Assembly: GCF_019049255.1 (NCBI RefSeq) | Contig: NZ_JAGMUJ010000161.1 | Coordinates: 487,640 to 551,639 of the forward strand | From: Streptomyces sp. AC558_RSS880 | GTDB lineage: Bacteria > Actinomycetota > Actinomycetes > Streptomycetales > Streptomycetaceae | Reading direction: 5' to 3' | Length of the DNA: 64,000 nt | Shown: positions 45,981 through 54,149 of the stretch, in pieces | Layout: every line of letters starts with the position of its first letter | How positions within the stretch are numbered: the stretch's first letter is position 1 | Notes under the pieces: model-generated | What the model was told of the DNA's origin: nothing | Database searches by the model: none | What the model saw: the letters and a program-made list of their open reading frames with translations, nothing else | Program-made: the position numbers and the translations under genes

Positions 45981-46989
45981 GGTCGAGCTCCTCGGAGAAG
46001 TGACAGGCGGCCGACCGTCCGTCGCCGGTGGCGCGCAGGGACGGCCGTTCCCGTACGCAGCGTTCCCGCACCAGCGGGCAGCGGGCCTGGAAGACACAGC
46101 CGGGCGGCACCGCGCTCAGCTCGGGCGGGCTGCCGGGGACGGCGGGCAGCGGCTGTCCGCGTTCGGCGTCCTCGGGGACGGAGTCGAGCAGTCCGCGGGT
46201 GTAGGGGTGGCGGGGTGCGGAGAAGACGTCGCGCACCGTGCCCTGCTCCACGACCGTTCCGGCGTACATCACGACGACGTCGTCGGCGCGCTGGGCGACC
46301 ACGGCGAGGTCGTGGGTGATCAGGACGACGGCCATGTCCCGCTCGTCCTGGAGGTCCCGCAGCAGCCGCATGATCTGGGCCTGCACGGTGACGTCGAGGG
46401 CGGTGGTCGGTTCGTCGGCGATGAGCACGTCGGGGTCGAGGGCGACGGCCATCGCGATCAGCAGCCGCTGGCGCATGCCGCCGGAGAACTGGTGCGGGTA
46501 GGACTTGGCCCGTTGCCTCGGTTCGGGGATGCCGACGCGGGTCATCAGCTCGATCGCCTTCTCCCGGGCCTCGCGCCGGGAGAGTCCGCGGTGGATGCGG
46601 AACGGCTCGCCGATCTGCCGGCCCACCGGCTGCACCGGGTTGAGGGCGGTCAGGGCGTCCTGGAAGACGATGGACAGGACGGGGCCGGCCAGTTTGCGGC
46701 GCTCGGCCGGGCTGAGCCGCAGGGTGTCCTCGCCCCTGACCCGTACGGCGCCTCCGGTCACCTCGGCCGCGGGGTCGAGCAGGCCCACGACCGACAGCGC
46801 GGTCATCGACTTGCCGCAGCCGGACTCGCCGAGGAGGGCCAGGGTGCGGCCGCGGCGGACGCTGAAGCTGACGCCGTCGACGGCGCGTACCGTCCCGGAG
46901 GCCGTGCTCAGGTCCACGCACAGCCCTTCGACGTCGAGGGCGGGGCCGGGGACGGACGGGGCGGGCACGGATGCGGATGCGGTCGTCAC
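45973..46989 (-). CDS. Opp/Dpp-type ABC transporter ATPase (OppD-like)
   Basis: 338 residues, GTG at 46989 overlapping the permease stop by four bases. Walker A GESGCGKSM, Q-loop IVFQDALTALNP, signature FSGGMRQRLLIAMAVAL, Walker B VLIADEP, H-loop ITHDLAVV, and the C-terminal CVFQARCPLVRERC motif of oligopeptide ATPases. Note SM rather than ST or SS after the Walker A lysine, seen also in other Opp-type ATPases. It energises the two permeases encoded upstream. Confidence 0.92.
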   Translation of the reverse strand: MTTASASVPAPSVPGPALDVEGLCVDLSTASGTVRAVDGVSFSVRRGRTLALLGESGCGKSMTALSVVGLLDPAAEVTGGAVRVRGEDTLRLSPAERRKLAGPVLSIVFQDALTALNPVQPVGRQIGEPFRIHRGLSRREAREKAIELMTRVGIPEPRQRAKSYPHQFSGGMRQRLLIAMAVALDPDVLIADEPTTALDVTVQAQIMRLLRDLQDERDMAVVLITHDLAVVAQRADDVVVMYAGTVVEQGTVRDVFSAPRHPYTRGLLDSVPEDAERGQPLPAVPGSPPELSAVPPGCVFQARCPLVRERCVRERPSLRATGDGRSAACHFSEELDRD

Positions 46990-47963
46990 GGGATCATCTC
47001 CGGGGGAACGGCGGCGGAGGCTCCGCGGCGCTTGCGGGGCAGCGTCAGACGCCAGCGCTGGGCGGGGTCGGTGGCGATGCGGGCCCAGGCGGCGAGCACC
47101 GTGGCGGACACGGTGGTGAGCACGATGGCCAGCCCGGGCAGCACGGTGATCCACCAGGCGGTCTGGAGGTACTGCCGGCCCTGGGCGACCATCAGGCCCC
47201 AGCTGACGTCCGGGGGCTGGATGCCGATGCCGAGGAAGCTCAGCGAGGACTCGGTGAGCATCACGAAGCAGAAGTCGAGGGTGGCGACCGTCAGCAGCGT
47301 CGGCAGGGCGATCGGCAGGATGTGCCGGTGGATGATGTGCCGGCTGGGGGTGCCGAAGGTGCGGGCCGCGTCGACGAACAGACGGCTCCTCAGCTCGGCC
47401 GCCTCCGCGCGGGAGGTGCGCAGATACACGGGGATGCGGGCCACGGCGAGGATCAGCACGATGTTGAGTGCGGAGGGCGAGAAGACGTACAGCACGACGA
47501 CCGCGATGAGCAGGGAGGGGAAGCTGAGGATGACGTCGGCGACGCGCATCGCCACGCTCTCCCGGCGGCCCCCGTGGTAGCCGGCCCACAGGCCGATCGC
47601 CGATCCGATCACCAGGGAGCAGAGCACCGCGGGGACGGCCACGGACAGGGTCGTCGCGGCGGCGTCGATCAGCCGGGCCAGCACGCTGCGGCCGAGGACG
47701 TCGGTGCCGAGCAGTCCGTAGAAGCCGTCGCTCAGGGAGGGCGCCCGCAGGGAGGCGTCCAGGTCCTGGCGTTGTGCGCGGTCGCCGATGAACAGCCGGC
47801 CGAAGAGGGCGACCAGGACGACCACGGCGAGGACGACGGCTCCGACGGCGGCGGTGCGGTCCCGGCCGAGCAGCCGCCACCAGCGCGGTGGGCTCTTCCG
47901 GGCGGGGGCGGACTCGGGGGCGTCCGCACGGCCGTCCGCGGCCGCGGTCTCTTCTTCGGTCAT
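46986..47963 (-). CDS. ABC transporter permease (OppC/DppC-like)
   Basis: 325 residues from the ATG at 47963, which has GAAGGAGG well placed; a GTG six codons upstream overlaps the preceding gene and is less likely. Cytoplasmic N terminus, a first helix (AAVGAVVLAVVVLVALFGRLF), the long periplasmic loop of OppC proteins, then the five-helix BPD_transp_1 core with EAA-like motif RTFGTPSRHIIHRHILP. It forms the heterodimeric channel with the OppB-like protein. Confidence 0.9.
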   Translation of the reverse strand: MTEEETAAADGRADAPESAPARKSPPRWWRLLGRDRTAAVGAVVLAVVVLVALFGRLFIGDRAQRQDLDASLRAPSLSDGFYGLLGTDVLGRSVLARLIDAAATTLSVAVPAVLCSLVIGSAIGLWAGYHGGRRESVAMRVADVILSFPSLLIAVVVLYVFSPSALNIVLILAVARIPVYLRTSRAEAAELRSRLFVDAARTFGTPSRHIIHRHILPIALPTLLTVATLDFCFVMLTESSLSFLGIGIQPPDVSWGLMVAQGRQYLQTAWWITVLPGLAIVLTTVSATVLAAWARIATDPAQRWRLTLPRKRRGASAAVPPEMIP

Positions 47964-47977
47964 GATGCCTCCTTCGC

Positions 47978-48907
47978 TCACGCCGGCACCGCCTGACGTA
48001 CTCGGGGGTCGGTCAGCGCGTGGCAGACGTCGACGAGGATGTTCAGCGCGAAGATCGTCACGGCGGTCAGCAGGACGGCCGCCTGGAGGACCGCGAAGTC
48101 GCGCTGGAGGATGGAGTCGATCATGAGTTTGCCGATGCCGGGCCAGCCGAAGATCGTCTCCACGATGACGGCGCCGTTGACCAGGCCCACCGTCAGGTCA
48201 CCGGCGACGGTCAGCACCGGCGTCACGGCGTTGCGCAGGGCGTGGCCGAAGATCACCCGCCGGGGCGTGGCGCCCTTGCTGCGGGCGATCTTGACGTAGG
48301 GCGCGGAGAGCGCGGAGACCATGCTGCCGCGCACCACCTGGACCAGTACGCCGAACGGGCGGATCAGCAGGGTCGCGACGGGCAGGACCCAGACCTCGGG
48401 TCCGCCCAGGGTGCCCGAGGTGGGCAGCCAGGCGAGGCTCACGCCGAAGACGAGGACGCCCATGACGGCGAACCAGAAGTCGGGGATGCTGGCGGCCGTC
48501 ATCGACAGCAGGCTGGCGATCCGGTCGACCAGGGAGTTGGGCCGGTAGGCGGCCAGGCTGCCGATCAGCACCGCCCCGGTGATCGCGAGGAGCATGGTGA
48601 CGCCGGCGAGCTGGAGGGTGACGGGGAAGGCGTCCAGCACCATCTCGGTGGCGGACTGCCCGGTCCGCAGCGAGGTGCCGAAGTCCAGGTGCGCGGCGTC
48701 GACGAGGTAGTTCCACAGCTGGGCCGGGACGGAGAGGTCGAAGCCCTGCGCGGCGGAGAACTCCGCGCGCTGCTCGGCGGTGGCGCTCAGCGGGAGGTAG
48801 AGGTCGACCGGGTTGCCGGTCATCCGGGCCAGGAAGAACACGCCCAGCACCACGCACACCAGGGGGACGGCGCTGGAGAGGATGCGTTTGCGCAGAAAGG
48901 TGACCAT
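47978..48907 (-). CDS. ABC transporter permease (OppB/DppB-like)
   Basis: 309 residues. It starts VTFLRKRILSSAVPLVCVVLGVFFLARM and continues GNPVDLY, the usual OppB N terminus, with the conserved loop DFGTSLRTGQSATEMVLDAFPVTLQL and the EAA-like motif ARSKGATPRRVIFGHALRNAVTP. The gene starts one base before the stop of the binding-protein gene, so the operon order is A-B-C-D-F. Confidence 0.92.
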   Translation of the reverse strand: MVTFLRKRILSSAVPLVCVVLGVFFLARMTGNPVDLYLPLSATAEQRAEFSAAQGFDLSVPAQLWNYLVDAAHLDFGTSLRTGQSATEMVLDAFPVTLQLAGVTMLLAITGAVLIGSLAAYRPNSLVDRIASLLSMTAASIPDFWFAVMGVLVFGVSLAWLPTSGTLGGPEVWVLPVATLLIRPFGVLVQVVRGSMVSALSAPYVKIARSKGATPRRVIFGHALRNAVTPVLTVAGDLTVGLVNGAVIVETIFGWPGIGKLMIDSILQRDFAVLQAAVLLTAVTIFALNILVDVCHALTDPRVRQAVPA

Positions 48908-48908
48908 G

Positions 48909-50501
48909 TCAGTGCTGTCCCGCCTTCGCCGGGCTGACCTCTGCCAGCCGCATCTCGTCGCCGGTGGCGGAGTTCGGCTCGTACCGGATGGACGGTGACA
49001 GGCCGAGCAGTCCGCTCATGTGGGCCAGGTGGGCGTACTGGACGACCGACCTGTTCTGGTCCGCGAGCAGGCCGGCGAAGGCCTGCTGCCGCTGCTCGCC
49101 GGAGAGCGCGCCGGCGTCGGCGATGCGCCGGTCGAGTTCCCCGGTGCCGAAGGTGGACTGGGGGCCGTCGCTCAGCAGGTACTGGCTCGTGGTGAAGGCC
49201 GCGTCACCGGCCTGGTTGCCGTGCATGATCAGCAGGGCGATGGGGCCGACGTTCTCGGGCAGCGGCCGGAGCTGGTACTGGAGCTGGGTGGCGGTGTCCG
49301 CCATCCGGACCTTGACGTTCAGTCCGATCCGCCGCATCTGGTACTGGAGCGCCTCGGCCGTCTCCGACACCCCGGAGAACATGCCGTTGCGGGCGACCAG
49401 GGTGATCTGCCGGCCGACGGGTACGCCGTCGGCCTCGGCCTCCTCGATCAGGGCCCTGGCCTCCGCCACGTTCTGCGGGGTCGGTTCGATCTCCTCGTCG
49501 TGTCCCACCACTCCGGGCGGGACCAGCTGGCCGGCCGGTTCGGCGAGTCCGCCGAGCAGGGCGTCGATGATGCCGTCCCGGTCCACCGCCAGGTCGACGG
49601 CGCGGCGTACCCGGATGTCGTCGAGCGGTGCCTCGCGGCCGTCCAGCCGCAGCGCGGTGGTCTCGTTGTTGGGGTAGGCGACCGTGGTGTCCTTCTCCGC
49701 CTCGACGGGGTCGAGGGCCACGGCGATCTCCGCCTCGTCCTTGTCGATCATGGCGGCGCGGACACTGGCGTCGCTGCGCCACACGTAGCGGGCGCGGGGG
49801 AAGTCCGGGGCCTCGCCCCAGTAGCCGTCGTGGCGGCTGAGGTCGATCGCCGCTCCGGGCTGCCAGGAGCTGACGGCGTAGGGGCCGGTGCCGACGGGGA
49901 CACGGACCTTGGCCTCGGCGTCCGTCGTGCGCGGCACGATCTCCACGAAGCTCAGGCGCAGCGGCAGGATCGGGTCGGGCTGCTCGGTGGTGACGGTCAG
50001 CCGGGTGTCGCTCTCCGCCTTCACCTCCAGGTCCTCGTCGCCGAAGACATAGCCCTCGACGTTGCAGGCGAGGTCGGAGTTGACGGCCCGGTCGATGGAG
50101 AAGGCGGCGTCCCGCGCGGTGAACGGCTCGCCGTTCTGGAAGGTCACCCCCTCGCGCGTGTCGAAGGTCCAGGTGCGGTCGCCGGTCCGTTCCCAGCCGG
50201 TGGCGAGCAGCGGGTGCAGCTCGCCGGAGTCGGGGTCGCGTTCGACGAGGGGTTCGGTGATGTTGGACCGGACGACCACGCCGGTGCCGGTCAGCGACGC
50301 CTCGCAGGGTTCCAGGGTCGGTGGTTCCTGGGTGAGCACCACCCGCAGGGTGCGTCCGTCGGCACGGCCGGCGTCACCGGCGGCGCTGCCCGCCACGGCG
50401 CAGCCGCTGGACAGCAGCACCGTGCCCGCCAGGAGTGTCGCCGTCGGCGCGCGGCGGCGCCTTCGTCCGGTGGGCGGGTGGGAGGAAACGGAGAACTTCA
50501 T
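48909..50501 (-). CDS. Family-5 extracellular solute-binding lipoprotein
   Basis: 530 residues from the ATG at 50501. Lipoprotein signal peptide with basic N terminus and lipobox SSGC (TLLAGTVLLSSGCAVAG). SBP_bac_5 features: RTLRVVLTQEPPTLEPCEA, ITEPLVERDPDSGELHPLLATGW, YAVSSWQPGAAIDLSRHDGYWG, VRRAVDLAVDRDGIID. The family binds peptides, nickel, opines or oligosaccharides. Beside glucarate-type enzymes, an aldaric/uronic oligosaccharide or an amide conjugate is the likely ligand, which is inference. Confidence 0.91.
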   Translation of the reverse strand: MKFSVSSHPPTGRRRRRAPTATLLAGTVLLSSGCAVAGSAAGDAGRADGRTLRVVLTQEPPTLEPCEASLTGTGVVVRSNITEPLVERDPDSGELHPLLATGWERTGDRTWTFDTREGVTFQNGEPFTARDAAFSIDRAVNSDLACNVEGYVFGDEDLEVKAESDTRLTVTTEQPDPILPLRLSFVEIVPRTTDAEAKVRVPVGTGPYAVSSWQPGAAIDLSRHDGYWGEAPDFPRARYVWRSDASVRAAMIDKDEAEIAVALDPVEAEKDTTVAYPNNETTALRLDGREAPLDDIRVRRAVDLAVDRDGIIDALLGGLAEPAGQLVPPGVVGHDEEIEPTPQNVAEARALIEEAEADGVPVGRQITLVARNGMFSGVSETAEALQYQMRRIGLNVKVRMADTATQLQYQLRPLPENVGPIALLIMHGNQAGDAAFTTSQYLLSDGPQSTFGTGELDRRIADAGALSGEQRQQAFAGLLADQNRSVVQYAHLAHMSGLLGLSPSIRYEPNSATGDEMRLAEVSPAKAGQH

Positions 50502-50560
50502 CGTCGGCCTGTCTCCGGTGAGTGCTGGTGTGTCGCGTTCCACGTACGGCGACTGCGAGA

Positions 50561-50604
50561 GGCTGTCTACACTTGCGTACCCGGTCCGCATCTGTGAACG
50601 CCGA
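50561..50604. promoter_or_regulatory. Motif shared by the divergent operons (transport side)
   Basis: GGCTGTCTACA at 50561-50571 and GAACGCCGA at 50596-50604 lie in the 289-base divergent region between the binding-protein gene and the first dehydrogenase gene. Both words recur at 51791-51815 before the dehydratase gene. A common regulator site is inferred; TGTCTACA-type words are common in GntR-family operators. Confidence 0.45.
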
Positions 50605-50790
50605 AGCTAAACCGGCACCGTGGCAGCGTCAAGACGTGCGCAGGAACGGATTCGCCCCGCCCCGCCCCTGCCCCCCAGACCCTCCGGGCCCGGCCGGGCG
50701 CCCGCGCCGACCCGTCGCGACGACCACGAGATCCCGCCCCAGAGGTCGGAGCGCCGCATTCCGCAACCTCGCCGACGACAGGAGAACACC

Positions 50791-51777
50791 ATGTCCAGCC
50801 CCGGCACCACCCCCGACGTCCCCGCCGGCCCGGCCACCCTGCTCCAGGTCTCCCCCCTGCTCCCCCGCCTGGAGCGGGCCCTGGCCGAGCGCCACCGCAC
50901 GGTGCGGCTGCACGAACTGCCCGACCCGGACGGCTTCCTGCGCGACCGCGGCGGGGACGTGGTCGCCGCCGTCACCAGCGCGCGGTTCGGGGTCGGCGAC
51001 GCCCTGATGGACGCCCTGCCGAACCTCCGCGCGATCATGCACTTCGGCGTCGGCCACGAGACCACGGACGTGGTCCGCGCCCGGGCACGCGGCATCGACG
51101 TCAGCAACACCCCGGACGTGCTCACCGACTGCGTGGCCGACCTCGCCGTCGGCGCGCTGATCGACGTCATGCGCCGGATGTCGGAGGCCGACCGGTACGT
51201 GCGGGCCGGCCGCTGGAGCACCGCGCCCTTCCCGCTGGCCTCGCGGGTGAGCGGCAAGCGGGTCGGCGTGCTCGGGCTGGGCCGGATCGGCCGGGCCGTG
51301 GCGCGACGGCTCGAGGGGTTCGGTGTGGAGGTGGCGTACTGCTCGCGCGTCCCGGTGCCCGGTGTCGCGTACCGCCGCCTGCCGACCGCCCGGGCGCTGG
51401 CGGAGTGGTGCGACGCGCTCGTCGTCACGGTCGCCGGAGGCACCGGCACCAAGGGCCTGGTCTCGGCGGAGGTGCTGGAGGCACTCGGGTCCGACGGGTA
51501 TCTGGTGAACGTCGCGCGGGGCAGCGTCGTCGACGAATCCGCCCTGGTCGCGGCGGTGGAGGCGGGACGGATCGCGGGAGCGGCGCTCGACGTCTTCGCC
51601 GACGAGCCGCACGTGCCGCGGGCGCTCCTGGACTCGGACCGGGTGGTCCTGCTCCCCCACATCGCCAGCGCCACCCGGGAGACCCGCGAGGCCATGGGCG
51701 ACCTGGTGCTGCGCAACGTGGAGCGGTTCATGACCGAGGGGGTGCTGCTCACCCCGGTACCGGAGTCCGCCCATTGA
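50791..51777 (+). CDS. D-isomer-specific 2-hydroxyacid dehydrogenase
   Basis: 328 residues from the ATG at 50791 with AGGAGA six bases upstream. NAD-binding Rossmann motif VGVLGLGRIGRAVARRL near residue 157, and the full catalytic set: Arg in LVNVARGS, Glu in DVFADEP and His in LLPHIAS. It interconverts a 2-keto acid and its D-2-hydroxy acid, for example glyoxylate, hydroxypyruvate or tartronate semialdehyde-like compounds. First gene of the plus-strand catabolic unit. Confidence 0.88.
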   Translation: MSSPGTTPDVPAGPATLLQVSPLLPRLERALAERHRTVRLHELPDPDGFLRDRGGDVVAAVTSARFGVGDALMDALPNLRAIMHFGVGHETTDVVRARARGIDVSNTPDVLTDCVADLAVGALIDVMRRMSEADRYVRAGRWSTAPFPLASRVSGKRVGVLGLGRIGRAVARRLEGFGVEVAYCSRVPVPGVAYRRLPTARALAEWCDALVVTVAGGTGTKGLVSAEVLEALGSDGYLVNVARGSVVDESALVAAVEAGRIAGAALDVFADEPHVPRALLDSDRVVLLPHIASATRETREAMGDLVLRNVERFMTEGVLLTPVPESAH

Positions 51778-51790
51778 CACCGCCCCACCC

Positions 51791-51815
51791 GGCTGTCTAC
51801 AAATGAGAACGCCGA
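51791..51815. promoter_or_regulatory. Motif shared by the divergent operons (dehydratase side)
   Basis: GGCTGTCTACA (51791-51801) and GAACGCCGA (51807-51815) repeat the two words found at 50561-50604, here 16 bases apart rather than 35, in the 44-base gap before the dehydratase gene. This suggests an internal promoter under the same control. Confidence 0.45.
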
Positions 51816-51821
51816 CTACAT

Positions 51822-53111
51822 ATGAGGATGGCATTCATGGTTCGGACCTCAGAGCGGATCGCCGGCGTCACCGTGACCCCCGTGGCCTTCCGGGACCACC
51901 CCCTGCTGAACACGGTCGGGGTGCACGAGCCCTACGCGCTGCGCACCATCGTGGAGATCACCACCGAGTCGGGGGTCAGCGGCGTCGGTGAGACCTACGG
52001 CGGCACGGTGCACCTGGAGCGGCTGCGGCGCGCCGCCGACGAACTGGCCGGCATGGACGTGTGGAGCCTGAACGAGCTGACCGCCCGCACCACACGCGCG
52101 CTGGGGGCCGACACCACGGGCGGCGACGGCATGTCCGGCATGGTCACGGGCAGCAGCACCGTGGACCGGGTCATGTCCCCGTTCGACGTCGCCTGCCTGG
52201 ACATCCAGGGCAAGCTGGTGGGCCGGCCGGTCAGCGATCTGCTGGGCGGAGCGGTGCGCGACTCGGTGCCCTACAGCGCGTACCTCTTCTACAAGTGGGC
52301 CGGCCACCCGGGCCGGGAGGACGACGATTGGGGCCCCGCCCTCGACCCGGCGGGACTGGTCGAACAGGCCCGCCGCATGATCGGCGCGTACGGCTTCACC
52401 TCGATCAAGCTCAAGGGCGGTGTCTTCCCGCCCGACGAGGAGATCGCGGCGGTCAGGGCGCTGCGGAGGGCGTTCCCGGAGCTCCCGCTGCGCCTCGACC
52501 CCAACGCGGCGTGGAGTACGGAAACGTCTCTGCACGTCGCCCGGGAGCTGGACGGCGTCCTGCAGTACCTGGAGGACCCGACCGAGGGCATCGGGGGCAT
52601 GGCCGCCGTGGCCCGCGAGACACCCACGCCGCTGGCGACCAACATGTGCGTGGTCTCCTTCGACGACCTCGCCCCGGCGGTGGCGGAGGGAGCCGTGGAC
52701 ATCGTCCTGTCCGACCACCACTTCTGGGGCGGTCTGCGGCGCTGCGGACAGCTCGCCGCGATCTGCGAGACCTTCGGCCTCGGCCTGTCGATGCACTCCA
52801 ACTCGCACCTCGGCATCAGCCTCGCGGCGATGACCCACCTGGCCGCCGCGACACCGCGGCTGACCTACGCCTGTGACACGCACTGGCCCTGGAAGCGGCC
52901 CGACGAGGACGTCGTCGACCCCACGCCGCTGCGCTTCAGCGAGGGCCGGCTCGCCGTGCCGACGGCCCCCGGACTCGGCGTGGAACTGGACCGGGACGCC
53001 CTCGCCCGGCTGCACCGGCAGTACCTCGACTGCGGACTGCGCGACCGCGACGACACCGGCTACATGCGCCGCTTCGAGCCGTCCTTCTCCGCCAAGACCC
53101 CCCGGTGGTGA
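51822..53111 (+). CDS. Glucarate-dehydratase-like enolase-superfamily enzyme
   Basis: 429 residues from the ATG at 51822; ATGs at 51828 and 51837 are alternatives, the last having GAGG nine bases upstream. All GlucD-subgroup active-site elements are visible: general base Lys198 of the K-x-K (SIKLKGG), metal ligands Asp226 (RLDPNA), Glu251 (LEDPTEG) and Asn274 (ATNMCV), Asp298 (LSDHHFWGG) and acid/base His325 (MHSNSHLGIS). The SHSN-x-H type motif marks this as a GlucD relative rather than mandelate racemase. It should dehydrate D-glucarate, L-idarate or a near relative to 5-keto-4-deoxyglucarate. Confidence 0.87.
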   Translation: MRMAFMVRTSERIAGVTVTPVAFRDHPLLNTVGVHEPYALRTIVEITTESGVSGVGETYGGTVHLERLRRAADELAGMDVWSLNELTARTTRALGADTTGGDGMSGMVTGSSTVDRVMSPFDVACLDIQGKLVGRPVSDLLGGAVRDSVPYSAYLFYKWAGHPGREDDDWGPALDPAGLVEQARRMIGAYGFTSIKLKGGVFPPDEEIAAVRALRRAFPELPLRLDPNAAWSTETSLHVARELDGVLQYLEDPTEGIGGMAAVARETPTPLATNMCVVSFDDLAPAVAEGAVDIVLSDHHFWGGLRRCGQLAAICETFGLGLSMHSNSHLGISLAAMTHLAAATPRLTYACDTHWPWKRPDEDVVDPTPLRFSEGRLAVPTAPGLGVELDRDALARLHRQYLDCGLRDRDDTGYMRRFEPSFSAKTPRW

Positions 53112-53118
53112 GCGGCTG

Positions 53119-54108
53119 ATGCGCATCATGCTCAACCACCGCATCCTCAGCCGCTTCCACGACCGGCTCAAGGCGTCCACGCGGGGCGAGCACGACTGGC
53201 TCGAAGCCTTCGACCTGGCCCCCGCACAGCTCTCCGAGGCCATCGGCGACATCGACGTCTACGTCGGCTCGAAGCTGAGCCCCGAGGACGCCCGGCGCGC
53301 GCGGCGGCTGCGGCTCGTCCATGTCGTCGGCGCCGGCTACGACGGCATCCCGCTGGACGCGCTCCACCCCTCGGTGACCGTCGCCACCACCCACCACCAC
53401 GGCCGCTCCATCGCCGAGCACGTGCTCATGTCGGTACTGATGCTCTCCCGCGACGTCCTGGGCGCCGACCGCGCGCTGCGCGCCGGACGGTGGCGCAACG
53501 TGGCGGTCGATCCCGGACTGCCCTTCGGGACCACGCTGCGGGGCCGCCGGGTCGGCATCGTCGGCTTCGGCGAGACCGGCACCGAGGTCGCCCGGCTGTG
53601 CCAGGCGGTCGGCCTGCGCGTCCGCGCCGTACGACGTGACCCCTCGGCCCCGTTCCCCGCGGACCTGCGGCCCGACTGGATCGGCGGCGACGACCGGTTG
53701 CCGGAACTCCTCGCCGACTCCGACGTCGTGGTGGTCACCGTCCCGCTGAGCCCCGCGACCCGCGGACTGATCGGCCCCGCCGAACTGAAGGCCATGGGCC
53801 CCGAGGCCCTGCTGGTCAACGTGGCGCGGGGGCCGGTGGTCCAGGAGGAGGCGCTCCACGAGGCGCTCCGCTCCGGCACCATCGCGGGCGCCGCGCTGGA
53901 CGTGTGGTGGTCGGGACCGCCCGACGCGCCGAGCCGGCTGCCCTTCCACGACCTGCCGAACGTACTGATGACCCCGCACCACTCGGGCCACACGGCCGAC
54001 ACCTTCGCCGCTCGCGCGACCGAGATCGCCGGGAACATCGACCGGCTGGAGCGGGGTGAGGCGCTCACCCACGTGGTCCGCGCCGGTACCCCCTCCCCCG
54101 ACCACTGA
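53119..54108 (+). CDS. Atypical D-2-hydroxyacid dehydrogenase-family protein
   Basis: 329 residues from the ATG at 53119, eight bases after the dehydratase stop; M4 is an alternative start. Rossmann motif VGIVGFGETGTEVARL, catalytic Arg in LVNVARGP and His in MTPHHSGHT are present. However, the usual catalytic Glu of DVFxxEP is replaced: the segment reads DVWWSGPPD (Gly266). The N terminus has VHVVGAGYDGIPLDAL as expected. The substitution may mean an altered mechanism or substrate. It probably acts on an intermediate of the aldarate pathway. Confidence 0.83.
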   Translation: MRIMLNHRILSRFHDRLKASTRGEHDWLEAFDLAPAQLSEAIGDIDVYVGSKLSPEDARRARRLRLVHVVGAGYDGIPLDALHPSVTVATTHHHGRSIAEHVLMSVLMLSRDVLGADRALRAGRWRNVAVDPGLPFGTTLRGRRVGIVGFGETGTEVARLCQAVGLRVRAVRRDPSAPFPADLRPDWIGGDDRLPELLADSDVVVVTVPLSPATRGLIGPAELKAMGPEALLVNVARGPVVQEEALHEALRSGTIAGAALDVWWSGPPDAPSRLPFHDLPNVLMTPHHSGHTADTFAARATEIAGNIDRLERGEALTHVVRAGTPSPDH

Positions 54109-54149
54109 CCACACCGCTCCCGCCCCTCACCCAGAGTAGGAAACCACCC

